Shown piece after piece: positions 43,013-58,000 of a stretch of DNA of 64,000 nucleotides (positions within the stretch are counted from its first letter, which is position 1; each line of letters starts with the position of its first letter). The position numbers were made by a program, and so were the translations under genes. The notes under the pieces are model-generated. The model was given only the letters and a program-made list of their open reading frames with translations. It searched no databases and was not told the origin of the DNA. The stretch comes from Parelaphostrongylus tenuis (Eukaryota; Nematoda; Chromadorea; Rhabditida; Metastrongylidae): positions 1-64,000 of the forward strand of contig JAHQIW010007233.1 of assembly GCA_019055375.1 (NCBI GenBank), read 5' to 3'.

Positions 43013-46000
43013 ATGGCTAGCAATATTACTTTTTACACTGATCGCCTTGCTCAAAAAGAGCAAGAACTTAATGTGAGCGGTTTTTTCTGACTTCATTTTT
43101 AAATTTTTCTTTTATTCTTAAGGTAGTGTTCACTTATTTCAGGAGCTCCAAGCTGCTTTTTACAAATACAAATTGAAAACTAAAGTCAAACTTGATCAAC
43201 TGCGAAAAGAAGTACTAAATTTCTGTAATGATCATGGCTATTCCATTAACGAGAATGAGGCAAGTCTTTTTTCTTAGATTTTTAGATTGTTAGTTTTATT
43301 ATTTATTTCATTCTTGTGAGAAAACGATCCTTGAATGTTTTTTTTTCCATTTTTTTGCTGCTTTCTAGCAGAGGTATGATATCAAAATATACTTACAATA
43401 CTTGTTAAATCGTATGGAAAACATTCGACTCTCAGGCGGAAGTTGAACCCGCGTTTTATTCATAGTGGCGCGCGCGCTATCACTACATCTCCAATTCCTT
43501 CGCTCTGCTACCTCTATTTCTTCATTCAGAGTTTCTTCCTGATTATAAGGGGGCAAATAAAAACTCTCCCCTATCAGAAAGAACCCATTTAGGTTACGCG
43601 TTTCGAGTGGCTGTTAACCCAAATGGGTTAAATGTTGTTGTGTAAGCTTACCAAACCAAACCCGTCATAGGTTGGTTGGTGACAACTAGAATATTTTCTA
43701 CCGAAGAAAGAGTGGTAGCAAAGCGGTGGTATTGGTCGTAGCAGCACGCTCCCCCGTTATGGACGAAACGCGGGTTCAGCTCCCGCTTGATGCCGAAACT
43801 TTTGCATACCACTTAACGATCTTAGATATAAGGAGATCTTGAGAGGGTGGCGATGGTTATTCCAAGGCTGCATCAGGTTTTCTCTTTGATTTTGCGAAGG
43901 TCATCTAATACATCTTTGACAGGCCCTTGGTGGAAAAAGCAGAATTGCTGTTCTCTTCTTTCCTTCCTTTTTTCCTATATTTCCCTTATTTTTCCATTCC
44001 TTCTAGTTTGGAAAGTAGTAAATTTATCGGTTATATTATCTTTGTCGATTCAGACAACAGGACAGGATTATTAAGAAATAACCTTACTTGGCTAAGGTTT
44101 CGACGTCTTCATGTTCTTCAAAGCCACTCATATAAATTCTTTTTTCCTATCGATATCTCGATATTGGGTCGATCAACAAGAGAAATATCATCAATTAGTA
44201 ATGCCGAGGTCAAAGGAAAGCTCTGAGAAGAAGTTTGTCAATTTTTTTTTCGTACAGAATCATGCCTTGTTGTTGATTCGAGCCGCTGAAAACGAGGCAC
44301 TGTTGGATGCCGCTTGTCGAGAGGCGGAGTTCTTACGGAATGAGATGTCCAGGAAACAAAAACAACTCAACGACCAGCTCATCCTCATTAAGGTTAGTTT
44401 CCCTCTAATTCATAGTTAACTTGTCTTTAGTCTGTGACTTCCACAAGCCTAACCTATGTGTGTCTAACCGATAAGGGTGGACTCTCTGCTCCACCACGTC
44501 TGTGACTCTAGCCCTCAGCGTGTGAACGCAGTGAATGTATATTTTCGCGTATAACATACTATAAGGGAATAACGTAAACGATACAATTGACTGATATCAT
44601 AACAATTCTGTACGTTCCTACGCTGGGGGCTAGAGTTGCAGACGAGGTGGAGCAGGCAGCCCACCTTCACCGGTTAGACACACAGAGGTTGGGTCTGTGG
44701 AAGTAGAAGGGTTAGGAAAGTCGCACTTGACAGATAGCATGTGGGGCAGTGCTCAGAGGTGCCCTGTGACGCACGTGTTCGATAAATAGATGCTTCAATC
44801 TTGCTGTTGGGGCTCACCTTTCTTCCATCCCTTTCGGGCTCGTGAGTTGGTAGCAGACTTATCTGGGAGGTTAGCAACACCGACCTGGTACATCGGCAAG
44901 CGTCCAGGAGTCATTCTAAAGGACAGATACGCACTCACTCACCTCTAACGATGCGAAGATGAATGCATAGCTATTTCTTTGGGTAATGGTTAACGCTGAG
45001 AGCTTTATCCTTTATCATTTAACTTACCCATGGCAATCTCACATTGAAAGCTCCTTTTTGAGAATTTGGAAGAACAGCTACGCGCCTCCCAACCACTGAG
45101 TCCTCTGGAAATTCAAGAACGAAAGCGTGCTGCTCAGATGATTGATATTGACCGTATCCATCAGCAAATCTTGTTTAAAGTAGGTCATTTTCTCCTTCGC
45201 TTATCTTTTTTTAAATTCCACATTTCAAACTATAGAATTGCCTTTATAGGATGAGCGAATTGTTGAGTTGAATAATTTGATTTTGGATAAAGAGAGGCAG
45301 ATCCTCGATTTACAGGTGGGCGACAACATTTCTTGATTTATCAAGACTATGCGAACTCCTGTCATTACCTCAGAATTTGATTTGAAATGATCTAACTAAT
45401 CCTTATTGAATCAATTCGAACATGCCACAGTGTTCTCCTGAATTTATTTTATTTCTGCCTTATTGCCAGTTAATGTCGTATCAATTTTATTTGTTCCAAT
45501 TTTCATTTTTTGACGTCTAAATGCATTTGCTTCTTTGAGGAATTATGCCGTGAACAGGGCGAAGTGGCCAGTGTCACGTCGCAAGCAGCGCGAATCGTTC
45601 ATAGACAGTGGGAGGTGGGACATCTTGCGATATTTTTCTGAAGATTCCAGCTATATTTCCGAGCTGTTTTTGTAGAATTTAAGAAGATTTTAAGAGACGT
45701 ATTCCTAAAAGGTTAATGTTTTGAAGGATAGAAATCGTGAGAGACGAGAAGTTGGCACCGAAACGGACGCTTGGCTATGGATGCCTGTCCAGCTAACGCA
45801 TCACGAATCAGAACGTCGAACTCGGAATGATTCGCCTGGACGAGCCGTTGCCACCAGAGGTACTTTGCTTGCCTTTTTTGACAAAAAAGAATTAGTCATA
45901 ATGTCTATAAACGACTACTGCATATTGTGATTCTTTTCTACAACGTATCTGAGCCGCGGTTCACTAATTTTAGGAATTATGGTGTTTTTGACCAGAAGCA

Positions 46001-49000
46001 AGGTGCAAACCGATCGCTTGTTAGGATAGGTCGTGACTAGTGTTTATTTTGCTTGATTTTCTGTTTAGAAATGAAGAAAGTGATTCCTTCCATAACTTGA
46101 ATGGTCTTAGTAGTGACAAGACCATCGGTCAGAATCGATGAACACTCCTACTTGGAGAGCCAGTTATTGGGGTTTTCACGCTTCAAATGCCCTTTTTTTC
46201 TTTTAGTCTCTCCATCGTTACTTGATGTGTCAAGTGCTAGATTACTTTGTCATGGAACTTTATCAAAGTCACTATAATACCCAAAAGAAAACTGATTTTT
46301 TTCACCCAAAGATCGATTTCTCCAACGATTTTTGTCCTGAAGCTTGCGATAAGGTGAGTTGTAAGAATTCGATGAACTGAAAGAAACTGTCATTACGATA
46401 ACCTGTTTAATCATATGTATTGAATTATTAATAAGCAATAATGAAGTGTGATAAATCTGGAATTGAAGCGTACAAGAAAATTGATGATAAGTGTGGTCTA
46501 TAAAACCGTGAAAACCTTTGCCAAATCCTTCTATTCAATGACTTTGAAGGTTCGGCAAACACCTCACCACCTCCGTTGGATCCCAGTGAAGTACTAGAGA
46601 GAACGGGAAAGCATGAAGAAAACGACGACATTCCTTTTCCTGGCTCCTCAAACTTTGTGGTGAGTATCGAGTAGAATTAGGCATAGGTATTCAGATTCAT
46701 TTTGGGATTGTTTTTCAGTTGAATATAGCCGAAAACGACAAATTAGCAGATTTATATACGAGGACATTTAGGGTAAAAGTTCCGAATTAGACCCAAGTTT
46801 ACGGAAAAAGAATCGAAAACGGGTAACATTCGACTTGCTCTCCGACTCTCAACAACATTCAGCGAGGTTTGCCCATCTATACCTTGGCCAGTCCTATGGA
46901 AAAAGTCTTTGTTGACAACCCTTTTGAGACCATAGGCCCAACTCCTCTGCATCTGTATTCCCCAGTGTGGAAACGCATTGAATATGTTATTTACTATTTC
47001 AGTTGTATTCTTGTTATCTTCCCATGTTGTTATATGTTGGTATGTTGTTGTTATAAGTAGGAAATTAACAGCAATAATGCATTTAAAGTAATGCAATAAT
47101 GCATTTAGTACGCTCCCACGCTGGGCTTTAGATATGCGGAGGAGGTGAGCCCACGGTCCCGAAAGGGTCCAGCTGATAGCTATTGGTTATTTGTGTCTCA
47201 CAAGAACTTTCTCAGTAACTCAGTAATAAGAAAGTCCTTGTGATTTATGTGCAGTTAACATTGATTGGCTATTTTCGAAAAGTGTGGCGCAAAAATATCA
47301 ACTTGCAGATTTGCGTCAGACGAACATCTTCCCAACATTGTTCTTGAGTTAGCAACTGAAAATGAACGACTTCAAAAGGAATTAGTGGAGGCGACCACGT
47401 CTCTCGAAGAGCTACGACATGCCATAAATAAGGTTTGTGTGGAGTTTTTCGTGACATTTTCGGGCTTAAAGAATAATGAATGGAACTGTCGAGGTTGATC
47501 AATCCTTGAGCGATATGCCTTTGATTCGACTTATTAGTCATCACCAGAAGCGGCTGGATGCATATTTGGCCTTTGTAATAACTCGCGGTGGCCGAACAAT
47601 GTATCAAGTCTGTGTTGCTAGCCTCTCAGAGGAGTCTGATACCAGTTCGCCAACCTCGGAGAGATGGAAGACTTGGTGAGCGTTGAACACAGGACTGAAC
47701 CAGCGATTGATCAACCACTGTGTGTCGCAGAGCCCCTCTACTATCGAGACACCCGCGTTTTAAATGGTAGCTGGCTATTAAGACTCGAATAGTGAAGTAA
47801 AGAAAGGTACCGTAGTTCGAGTTAATCCTTGTGTGTGATAAGAAACATCTAACAAATTTAAAAGCAATAGATCATTTCTTTTTCTTATTTATCTTGCAAG
47901 GTCATTAAAAATTGATTTATCACTTTGCTCACTTTCAAAGGTGCATTTGCACAGTAATTATCAAGTTTAAACATTGGAAGTTCCGTCATAAAACTAAAGA
48001 TTTTACCTGTGTTTTTACAAAATGAAGTTTTATGTAGAACTGCAATATCCCAAGAATAATTTGGCTTGATATAATTTGCAAGAGCTTTCCACTTTCCCAT
48101 AATATCAGCAAAGTTTTGATGTTGTATCTAAATATCCTGAATTTTCGAGCCATATGCAAAATTTTGAAACTCGGGCATTAGTTAAACCCGCGTCTCACTC
48201 ACTGGAAGCGTGGCAAAGCGCATTACTAGCGGAGCTGTTGTTCTGTCATTACTCTTTTTGCGATATTGTATGACGGGATTTTTTCTCCCGTTTCAACATT
48301 CAGCACTAAATACGTCATTTAGAGCGATGTTGAGACCGAAAGAGTGTTCCGAGAAGGAAAAGCGCAAGCACTCAAGGTGCGTGTTGTGGCACAGGCCCGC
48401 ATCAAAGAACTGGAGGATCGAATGGCCGAAATGAGTGAACAGCACTCTGAACAGGTACTGAATTCCTTTAGCTCGTCCGAAAATCTTAGGACAGCTATCG
48501 GTTCCGCCTGAGTGGAAGATTTTTTTTTTACAATTTGTGAAAAGCTGGTTTAGGTAGAACGGCTTAACACTGAAATCGAAAGCCTGAGGAGTACTCGAGA
48601 ATGGGAGGTCGAGCGAAATGCGCAACTTCGGGACCAACTCGACGAGACTAAGTTGGCAGTCCATAACTTTTTCTCTTCTGATAAGAATGAAACTAGTTTT
48701 TTTTTTCTTGTTCAAAAGAAACCCTGTAGCAGATCGAATGTTCTTCTGATATTAGAGTTACCAAATCAACACTCAGTTGACGACATTTTCAATTTTAATA
48801 GGTGAAAAATAGTAAAGTTTTCGGCTTGATCAGTCTCTGTTGGATGCACCACACACTCGTCTTCATCTAGCATTGTCTGAGGTGATTGGATGCACATCTG
48901 GACTTTAGTAAGACTCGCGGTTGCCTACCGATGTATCGAATCAGCACTCTCATCTCTTACAAAAGTCTGATACCAGTTTGCCGACTCCAGAGAGATGGAA

Positions 49001-52000
49001 TGTATGCTGATCTTTCGGATGTGGAATCAAACCAACGACCGTGTGTGTTGCAGGGTGTCTCTAACCGCTGCGTCAGACGCATCTTGTAGAACAGCATAAT
49101 AAGTACTAATTAGAAAAATCGACTCTGATCCAATATCTAATTTAGTTTGATGTAAATAACAGTCTTTAGTATTTCTCTAACGACATATAAGGATTAGTCT
49201 TGGATCAAATCGATGCGAGAACCTGAGGCTTAGTGATCACAAGTCTATGAGTTATATTTATGTGATGAAAGGACCAATGTGAGATTGACACGTTATGAGG
49301 TTCAACAACGGACTATCAGTAGCTTTCACCACGTTAAACGGGACTTCTTCATGAATTACGTGGCATTAGAGAATGCTGTAGTGGTGGCTGATCCCATTAT
49401 CTTATGTGACGGTTCTATGAATGAGAGATTTGTGGTTCAAGGAGTTGTATGTTTATCTACAATAAATTTCTTCATTTAGGACGAAAAATCATAAGCTAAC
49501 CGAAGAGTTGGACGCGAGTGAAAAGGCAAATCGAGACTGGGAGATCAAGGTAGGGTTTTTTAAGCTGGAACTTTTGAGGATGCGTTTTTCATTACTCTAA
49601 GGTTTTCTTACTCTGGTTGCACTGAGCTTTTTGAAATCTTCAGTGTGTTCTCACATTTTGGAAACCTATTTTCCTTCAACTTCCGCATTTCAAGAATAGT
49701 AGTTTTTCCATATTCAACAATACCGCAGCGTTGATAAACTAAGTCCCAGCTGAATCTTTAGAAAAACAGGCCGTTAAATTATTTAGATCAAATGTATACA
49801 TCTACGTAAGAATTAAAATGAAATGCAAAAATCAGACAATGAAGCGGTGCTGAAATTGAGTAAGATGACAAACTTGAAGACTTTTCTGAATGAGTAGTCA
49901 TCATAGCGGTTTCGAAATCTTCGGTATTAATTGAAAAACAAAGTATTACAGATTCATTTACATGAAAAATTGGAGAACGTCTTTAGATATTACTTGCATA
50001 AAATCTGAAGCAATGTGAAAATCCCCGATTAGCGTCCCTTGAACGGAATAGATTTTAGGTTGCTCGTGGAGAAGAATTTTTGGATCAATTGATTGAAGAT
50101 CTAATCGAGGCCGAGGACGTAATCGACTACATGGAACAACAAAAGCACAGTATATTGGACGATGTAGACAAACTGAAAGGTGGAGTGATCCGTTACGTCC
50201 TCAACCAAGGACTACTTGTTGTTCTTTACAAAGAGATTGTTAACGAGATCAGATCTTTGAAGATGCCATCATCGCGCAGGATCAGTTGATTGAAATCCTC
50301 GAGGCAGACATCGTCATTTATGAAGAGCATATCGGCATCCTTCGCGAGTCACTTGGAGCCTCTAAGGTAATTTTTTGTAGAGAGTTTTAGGAGCGCACTG
50401 ACGGATTAATCTTCAAATTGGGGCCGTTGATAGCAGGAGGAGTCACGTTGAGTTTTTGTGTGGCAGGTAGACTCAACACAACGTTGTCTCTTTTTATTGG
50501 TAAAACTTAGGTGGAGACCTCTCCATAAATCAGGCATAATAGTGAAATCCACATCTTTCAAGTTATCGAATGGACCACAAGAACATAAATCAGACATCAT
50601 AAACTTTATAAAACAGTCGGAAATGTGTCCTTTTCCTAAAGATGTGGTTTTTTTTTTATAGAAAACAAGGAATTCCTTGACACGTGGGCGTTGTTTCACC
50701 AAAAAAAAAGGCCTTTGTGAAGCTTTTCAATGATGTTTCATCGTTCAGTAAAGAGATCATTCCCAAAATCTAGATTTACCAAATGAATTTGTTAATATCT
50801 CTGCATGCCTCAGTGCAAATTCTTTTCGAGTCCCGCTACCTTTATAGTAGTTTGGCGAAACGCTACACTACGGGGCATGACGCAAGATATACCATGCTAT
50901 ATCCAACAGTTAAAGCATTCGTAGCACATACATCATTGAGGGAATCAGTTGATTTAACAGAAGTAGCCAGCCTCAAAAGGATATTCAACCCTTAACGCTC
51001 CTGCCCCAACTTTTTATGCGTTAGTACACTATTGAAAGGACATTATGCAGTGTTGATGACTACTGACTGTTGCTGTGTCCTTTGATACTTCAAATTTGGT
51101 TTAGAAGAATTTTTCGATTTAATTATGTGCTTCAAGATTGACCATCGATCTCTTCTACGATCAAAGGCGTTTGAGACAAAGTTAAAGGCTCTCGAAAAGG
51201 AAAAAGAACAAATCAACAGACGCTGTAAAGGTACGTTCCAGTGTCGAGCAATTTTACGTTTAATATTTGAATCCGTATGGGTTGCAGACATTCAAGACAT
51301 ACTCGTATGATTTTTGCAAATTACGTTCTTCAGTGTGAAAACAACAACTTAGTAAACAAGAAATTACAACAGTCACATGAAAATTGCATTTATGTACATG
51401 TGTACAAAATAAAATTATCTCTCTAAATTTCAATCACTTCGCAAGCAATTTTAAATTTCGAGAGGACTCTTGTTTTAAAATTTTTAAAAATTGTGAATTT
51501 TTCAACTTTTGAGTTGGGTGCTCATTAAAAATGCTATGGAAGCAATGTCGATTCCTAAGAATTTCTTCGGGAATCTAATTATTTTTTCTTGCGATCACGG
51601 ATCTACTAAAGTATTAGATGTGTGTTGACGGCGTTTTCTGAATTCTTTGGTCTTTTCAGTTCATCAATCATAAGTTAGTTTGATCATGCTATACAAGAGA
51701 TGGGCATGAAGAGAATATGTTTATGGTTTGACCCGTGATAGAAAACTCAGAGTTATGTGAAGTGAAGATGAAAACAATTCATCGTTCTACAGATTATGAG
51801 GAACTAGAGCTGTGGAGTTATTAGTAAAGCACATTAGCTTTGGTGCAGAGAATGACTGATTTAGAGAAATGAAGATTTTCATAGGAGAAAATAGTGTTAC
51901 TAAGGAGGTCAAACAAGATCGGTTTGTGAGTTACTAGGTCGTTCTGAAAGTTCATGAGAGGAAGCTGCTGTGCTCGACGAATAGGCCATATTTCGATAGG

Positions 52001-55000
52001 CGGTCGCCAGATCAGCCGGTATTCCTTTCTCCATAGTGTGATAGCTGCGGAAAGAGTAACCAAGTGAATTCAGCGAAGTTCCTCGTGTCGCTTTTACAAC
52101 CTTAACAAGGATTTGTCTAAGATGATTTGACAATTTGAAACGAAATTTCGTTAGTGATAGAGTGTAGGGAAAAGTTACTGAAATAGTTAGGGATGTGTGA
52201 AGAAAGAAATGAATCATTTTTCTTCTCTCCTTTCAACTACCGAGAATGATAAATCGGTTTGTGTATTGATAACGTCGTTTTTTGAATTCCTTCATTCGGT
52301 ATGAACTGTGAAAAACTGGTTTGGACATCAAAGAGATCTTTGAAAAGGTAACGAATGAATGAGTGTAGTTTTGACTAACATCGGGTGACGTTTAAAAAAA
52401 AGTGATGTATGAATAGAGCACTTTGGTATCACAAAATCGAGATTCAAGTGATCTTCGTTCGGGACGTCGATGTTATCTCTAATAGCGGAATCAGCTTTTT
52501 TTGATGATAGCATTCATAATCTTCACTATAGCCTACTATATCCCTTCGCGGAACGCAGCATAGATCGATATCGCCAGTGGCGCACTATTTTCGTTCTTTA
52601 AAAAAATTTTTTTTCTTTAGTTAGGGGAACATTCTAAGTTTTTTATACCATTCTGATAAAAGTGATTTACTTTCAAGCTTGTATAGTTTTTGTGCATATG
52701 TAACTCTCAAGTGCAAAGAAGACTTCGAATGTGAAACGAAGTTTTATTTCTGTTCTGACAGTCCGCTATGAAAACCTTTTTATCAATTCAAGCTTCTGAT
52801 TTTCCGAGATTTGGGCTATTGAATGAGCTTAGTGTGGTTCAAGAAAAAGGGACTCACAAACCATAGCTGAACAAATAGGGCAAATTGATTGCGAAATGTA
52901 TTTTCATCTTTGCTCCTACAACGTACTACAAAGGCCTCTTCAAAAACTAGCAAGTTGTCAGAATCCATGAAATTTGAGCTCTCGAATAATTACTTGAATT
53001 CCGACTGAAAGGCTTTGTTCGGCGAAAAACACCTTTGAAACTTTGAGGGTTAAAGTGACTCTCATCTTCCGCAAACAGATATAAGGGAGAACCTTGTATC
53101 CGTATCGTTACATAAGTATGTTTTCGCGAGGCGCTAGAAATGGGTTGTTATCTCTAGCAGTGGCCGCTTTTTCTGATTATAATAGCCATAATCTTTCCCT
53201 ATACCGTACTGTATTAGAGAAAATCTTGTACTGGTATTATTGCATAAGTATGCCCACATGAGACGCTTACCGTAGCCTTTTCATTTGACATTCAGACACA
53301 TGGAATTTCTGCTCTTCGTCCTGAGTAATTTGTTTCAAAAGTTGAAAAAAGTTCTTGATTTTGAAATAAAAATTAAGCAAAGACACTCGGATAGTTGCAT
53401 AGAAGTTAAGAGATCATATATGCAAGTGCAATGAAGAAGTGAATGTGCAATAAGGACCTACATCACAGTCGCATTTGGAGCAGTGTTGTTGTCGTTTTTT
53501 GAGACAACAGTAAATTCCGCACGGAAAGCAGAAAATAGCATACAGAATACCAGTGAAAGTGTTTCGCCAGGTGAGCGTACGTGAATGGCAGTTTGGGCAC
53601 GAGGACAGGTCAAGTGAAGAGGCAGTCATAGCGGACGAAGTGCATAGAATCGTCTGAAATCGGCAATGGTCGATTGGCTAAAGTGTTCGGGTGATGTGTA
53701 AGCCCTATTCAGAACAACACCGACTGCAATCGATCTAATGAATCAGTGCAAAAATCGATGGCACTGAACGACACGGGCACGAGGGGCTGGCTGCTGATAC
53801 AACAACGTGGTAAGTGTGGTGATACTCAACATATCCGGTTATTGGGAGGGGTGTAATTGTCCAAAATATTAGTCACTTCGATCACTGAAGAGAGGAAACG
53901 ACGTTGAGAAAATAGCCAGGCGTTTTTCATCTACTTCGATTTGTAAATTGGAGCTGTTCTTCTTGGGAGTCTGGCATATGATAGCGTGTTATCAGTGCTG
54001 GTGATGACACGCTTTCGCTTTGTTTTGATTCGGGGTGGTAGGATGGCATGTCGGTTGTCCGCTTTGCGAATCAATAAGCAACTGGCTTTGGAGGTTTCAC
54101 TGAAGGATATGACGAGAGAGACATCCTAGTTAATCGTGTCAGTGAGAGTGGGTCATTCGACGCGAAGAAATCACGTGTAATTCTTAACAAGGAGAAATGT
54201 TAGCACTTAAAATGTAAGCATCAAAGAGATTTCACTCGTTCAAATATAGCACGCGATAAGGAAGAAGAACCAGTGCATTGATGAAAGAAACGCTAATCTG
54301 AACCTGAAAGTTCAAGTGCAAGATATAGTAGTCATGTTATGAGGAATTGTATCCGGTTGGTTGAGAACCGGTTCCTAAGGTGAACTCAACCGTAGATTAA
54401 AGTTCAGAGATTGTCTGTCGAAGTTTTTACTTGGTAATTCTATAGATCTTGGTATTTCCTGACTCATTTTTGAATATCGTGCATGATTTTAAATTCTCAA
54501 TATAGGGGTTAGATAAGCAACGCAGTACGCCTAATCGAGTCGAACGTTAACAAAAGCTAAGTAAGTTTGCTTAAGAACGGTGACATGTCGGTGATTTGCT
54601 CCTTCTCCCTCCCGCAAAAATGTAGGTCAAATGCTTGCATAAATTTGGACTATATTAGCGATCAAATAACCGGGAGAGCATTTCGTAATTTTGAATTATC
54701 TCAGAGGACTGTGGCGTTCAATCTATTGTTCTATTTGTACAGCAGTCATCAGTTGGATTACAGAGACAGTATTTTCGTTGAGAGTGCGAACTGTGAATTT
54801 TGATTAATCAACTCGGGCATTGTTTTCAAACTGAGTTATCGACATATTTTACATGGTTACCAATGACTCAGTCACACTACGAATTTCATTCTAACAGTGG
54901 CGCATTGTTATCAGAATGAGTTGTTGGTATGTTTGGTATGCTCATTTGTGATTCAGGTGCATAACCTTTTAGTGCTTTTCTGCTACCAATTTTGCAAATA

Positions 55001-58000
55001 ACATTGTCTGATATGAATAGTACCGAGTTTAGTTTCTTTATAAAAAGTACAATTTCTGCTTAGAGTACTGACATAGCAGAGTCAAAAGTCTTTTCAGCAG
55101 TTTATATTAAGTTGATGCAAAAGTAATGGCGGCTTCAGGTTGTGAAATTTAAACAGTGATGGTTATGTTCTGAAGCATCTCTAATATTCAAAGTAGCAAT
55201 CATCACAATCAGCACATTTTTGTCAATGAGAAATAAGTTCGTTTATTCCTGTAGCCTAGGAATCGGTGCCTGCCTCGAAACTCAACGAACTCTCGGATAG
55301 CATTTTATGCATTCTGTTGGTTGTAGTGGCGTTTCCGCTGCAATATTTATTGATAAAGTTGAAAAAGTGGCAGTCGGTGGTCGCGAGATCCCACGAATAT
55401 GGAGGATGGGGCACAATTTTGTGGCTTAATTCGTTTAACTATTGAATTGAAGCGTTCGTTATGCGACGTGTGCTCATCGGCTGGCTCTAGTTAAACTGGA
55501 GTCGCTACTGTACCAGTCTTTCTCACCTATCCAATTTGCTTCAAATGCCAAGAGACCGTAGAATAGTCGACGTCGAGTTTTTTTTCAGTATATCGTGAGG
55601 TCTTATGAGGATTAGCTTCGATAATATTGATCTTAATAGGTCGTTGTCAACTTCCGTTGGCCGGCCACTACGCTTCTCATCTTCAAGACTCTCGTCTCCG
55701 TGATTTATTTTATTCAGCAAATACATGGTTCTTAAGGTGACGATCAAATGCACTGTTCATTTTGCGAGTTTGTTCTGCTGCTTTACAACCCGTTTTGAAC
55801 TTATTGTGTGAAACCGTAATTGCTTTCGCACTAACCAACATTCTTTCGTCAGTCTGTAATAAATATATAATAAACAGCAAGTAGTACGTTATAAGGAACA
55901 AAACATAGAGCGAAAAGTGCGCATTAGAATGATATGATATCCACCTTTTTCTTATAAATTCATTCCATTATTAAATGGCAAACTTCAACTGTGCATTAAT
56001 CGCCATCACTTTTTCATCAACTCGACTAATACAGATCTCGATGCATTAAAGAATTTTTTTCTTCATAGGTACTGTGGCGGATAAGTATCACCGTATATTT
56101 ACACTTTTGTGACTGTGCCTAATCGTACGTAATAGACTACGGTAGCGACAGTTGAATACCACGTCTTCCACTGAGCACATTGTGCATTGAAAAATTTTGT
56201 TCAAAAAAAGGTTTTGAGGAATGTGCGTAGAAAATGGTACACTAGCCACATTTTCCTCCTCTAACATATCGGTATTGATGAGTGATGTCAGTCGATCGTT
56301 AGCACGATTTTTGCACAAACATATCAAACGCAGTGGTTACTTTTGCGGTTTTCATAGTGGGTGCATGAGTGCCGTCAGCATTTCATACCGAGGAACAGAT
56401 GTGTAAACAAGAATGGTGTATTGTATGTTGTGGTATATTGTGTATGGTGTATTGAAATGGCGTATTATGGTGAAATGTTTCTCATCGTTGAGAATGACGC
56501 TGTGGAGATGGATTTGCAGTCGCAAACGCTGGAAAGAAATTTCTGGTTGACCTCGTGTTGTTATACAATGATCCAGATATGTTTCATCAATATTCCCAGG
56601 AATCCCAAGTGTTGGAAGTTCCCATAACGCAGTAGTTAACACACACTCTCAAAAAAGGCTGAAAACCGAGTGTTTAAAGTTTTGCATATTGCCCAACATG
56701 CTTGGATATATAGTTATAACATCGTGACACTGGTAAAAGCGGGAGAATGAAAATAGGTCTTATACCTATTCTATTCTATTCTTTCTTGTATATCCCTTCG
56801 CGAACGGCGCCATTTTCTGCTGACCCGCTCTCCGGATGACTACGAAAAGAGGCTGTCGGCGCGCACTCTAATGCTAATGTGGTAGTTTTTGAATGAAATT
56901 TGTACATTTTTCAACAAAAAATGTTATTTCGTTTCAGTAAATGGTTGAATATGATAGAGCATACTTTAACAAGGTTATTTTGTTTATTAGAAAAAGCGTA
57001 GTTGTTCCATTTATAATTCACACAAGTGAAAAACCAAGTATCTATGAAGAGGCTATACTTAGAACTTTTATCGATCATTTCTGTGGCACTCATACTTACC
57101 AGCAATCAAGTTGAGTTTATCTACTAGTTCTTTTAGCTTTCATATACTTTGTTGCATAAAGCACATAAAGTTCATCATACTGGTTGATAATGGGAAAGGC
57201 TGAAAAGAAAGGATGTGATTTTTCCTTCTTAAAAGGGCAAAATTCAGGAAGCGTTAACGTTAATTTTGCTGAAATCATTCATACAGGAGTTTCTGTTGGA
57301 GCACGTGCCACTCCACTCTTTCTAACCATGCGACCGACACTTGCTGAAGCTCATAATGACCCTCATCGTCCGCAAAGGGATATATTCCATTCTTAATTCT
57401 TATATATTCGTATATAGATATGTGTATATGCATATACACATGTATACATATACCAGTACTTAATTACATGTAGATCACGCACACATCTATGAACATATGT
57501 GTATATACGTACATATTTTTAAACATCTATATGTACATTGTATATATACATATGAATGCATATCTGATATATAAATATACAACCAACAGCCTTCAATTGG
57601 GTTTAATGCCGATACGTGTTTACCACAGGAAACCCGTTCACGGTCGGTTGCTAACAGCTGCGATGCCTTGTATCACAGAAAGATTGGTAGCAGAACATAG
57701 TGCAGTGGTTACAACGCACCCTAGAAAGAATGAGACGTGGGCTCACCTTTTGCCCTAGGTTCATAGTTTAACATATCACTCAGCGTTCTTGGATAAGCAG
57801 AAATTTTTCCAAGCGTGATTTGTCGAATATTGATAATATTGCCTTTGAATTAGGCGCCTCAAAGATTCTCGGTATTTCGACTTTTGATTTTGAAAAAAGT
57901 TTCTTGTCTATGATTTCACTTTAGCGCACTGACTTCTCACTGTTTGTGAAAGAAGGTATCAAAACTCATAATGATGAAGAAGAACGTTATCTTATCTAAT

